The notes beneath the pieces were generated by a model. It saw only the letters and a list, made by a program, of their open reading frames with translations, did not search any database and was not told where the DNA came from. Below are positions 5,007 to 5,286 of a stretch of 5,286 nt of DNA, in pieces (position 1 is the first letter of the stretch; every line of letters begins with the position of its first letter). The DNA comes from Chloroflexota bacterium. Its GTDB lineage: Bacteria; Chloroflexota; Dehalococcoidia; GIF9; AB-539-J10. The stretch spans positions 456,342-461,627 of the forward strand of contig CP070793.1 in assembly GCA_020346965.1 (NCBI GenBank), in the 5' to 3' direction. Position numbers and translations under genes: made by a program.

Positions 5007-5286
5007 CTATCCTTCTTTTATGGCCGTTACGAGAACAGCGCCATGAGGATTCGTTGTACTGGCTGTGTCTACTAGTACCCCAGTTCCAGCGTCACCTCTC
5101 CAAATTTTGACCTCAAGCGTCTCATTCCCGCCACTCTGTTTCTGAAACATTCCCTCGACTGCCAGGACATCAAGAGTTACGTACTCCTGTGAGACATACC
5201 CTGAGACATCGTAGGATTCTGAACTGAATGCCACATAATCTACCGGGTCGTAATCTGCGTCCACCACGACGTACCTGCCCGTGAAA
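5007..5286 (-). CDS. C-terminal part of an unrecognised beta-rich protein (N-terminus beyond the right edge)
   Basis: The frame is open from the right edge to TAG at 5007-5009 and gives the last 92 residues. An internal GTG at 5267 has no reason to be the start, as the frame continues upstream with FTGRYVVVDADYD. The sequence alternates polar and hydrophobic residues as in a beta sandwich: YVAFSSESYDVSGYVSQEYV, LDVLAVEGMFQKQSGGNETL, then EVKIWRGDAGTGVLVDTAST and PHGAVLVTAI. There is no Cys and no membrane segment in this part. The ending (a strand with W, a Gly loop, then DTAST...GAVLVTA) loosely recalls C-terminal regions of archaeal-type pilin-like or other secreted proteins, but this is a weak impression. 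Its neighbours are surface proteins, which fits secretion. The stop is 85 bases upstream of the -35 box of the next gene, with no clear terminator between. Confidence 0.7.
   Translation of the reverse strand, partial: FTGRYVVVDADYDPVDYVAFSSESYDVSGYVSQEYVTLDVLAVEGMFQKQSGGNETLEVKIWRGDAGTGVLVDTASTTNPHGAVLVTAIKEG

Overview
The window looks like bacterial chromosome: strong Shine-Dalgarno sequences, sigma70-like promoters, and the 5' half of a class A RNase P RNA gene. The protein set resembles sediment and groundwater Chloroflexota (Dehalococcoidia-like) genomes. It includes a zinc-ribbon protein with a membrane segment and PQQ-type repeats, a membrane-anchored InlB B-repeat protein, a PKD-type lipoprotein and a small ABM-fold protein. 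That assignment is inference only; no marker protein in the window settles it.

Layout. Positions 1-150 hold rnpB on the minus strand, running off the left edge, with a near-consensus promoter at 157-185. Back to back with it, a plus-strand gene for a 100-residue protein of a recognisable but uncharacterised family occupies 329-631. A convergent minus-strand gene at 800-1114 encodes an ABM-like protein. The gap between these two carries a good-looking plus-strand promoter (741-768) that would drive transcription antisense to the ABM gene. About 410 bases (1115-1526) then hold no gene I can support.

From 1527 to the right edge everything is on the minus strand and appears to be envelope protein. 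In transcription order from the right: a C-terminal fragment of an unrecognised beta-rich protein (5007-5286), a lipoprotein with three PKD/Ig-like domains (3920-4855), a membrane-anchored protein with two InlB B-repeats (3141-3728), and a membrane protein with a cytoplasmic zinc ribbon, an OB-like domain and PQQ-like repeats (1527-2813). The gaps are 150 to 330 bases. The last three genes each have a perfect or near-perfect -10 box at a sensible distance, so they look like separate transcription units with a shared theme rather than one operon.

The most interesting point is that the two neighbouring surface proteins, unrelated in domain content, both end in a Cys-Ser-Ala-Cys motif within nine residues of the C-terminus. 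In one of them the tail follows a seven-G run where loss of one G would swap the Cys tail for a short hydrophobic one. This could be a C-terminal processing or anchoring signal, but two examples are thin evidence. I see no CRISPR array, insertion sequence, tRNA, integrase or recognisable defence system.
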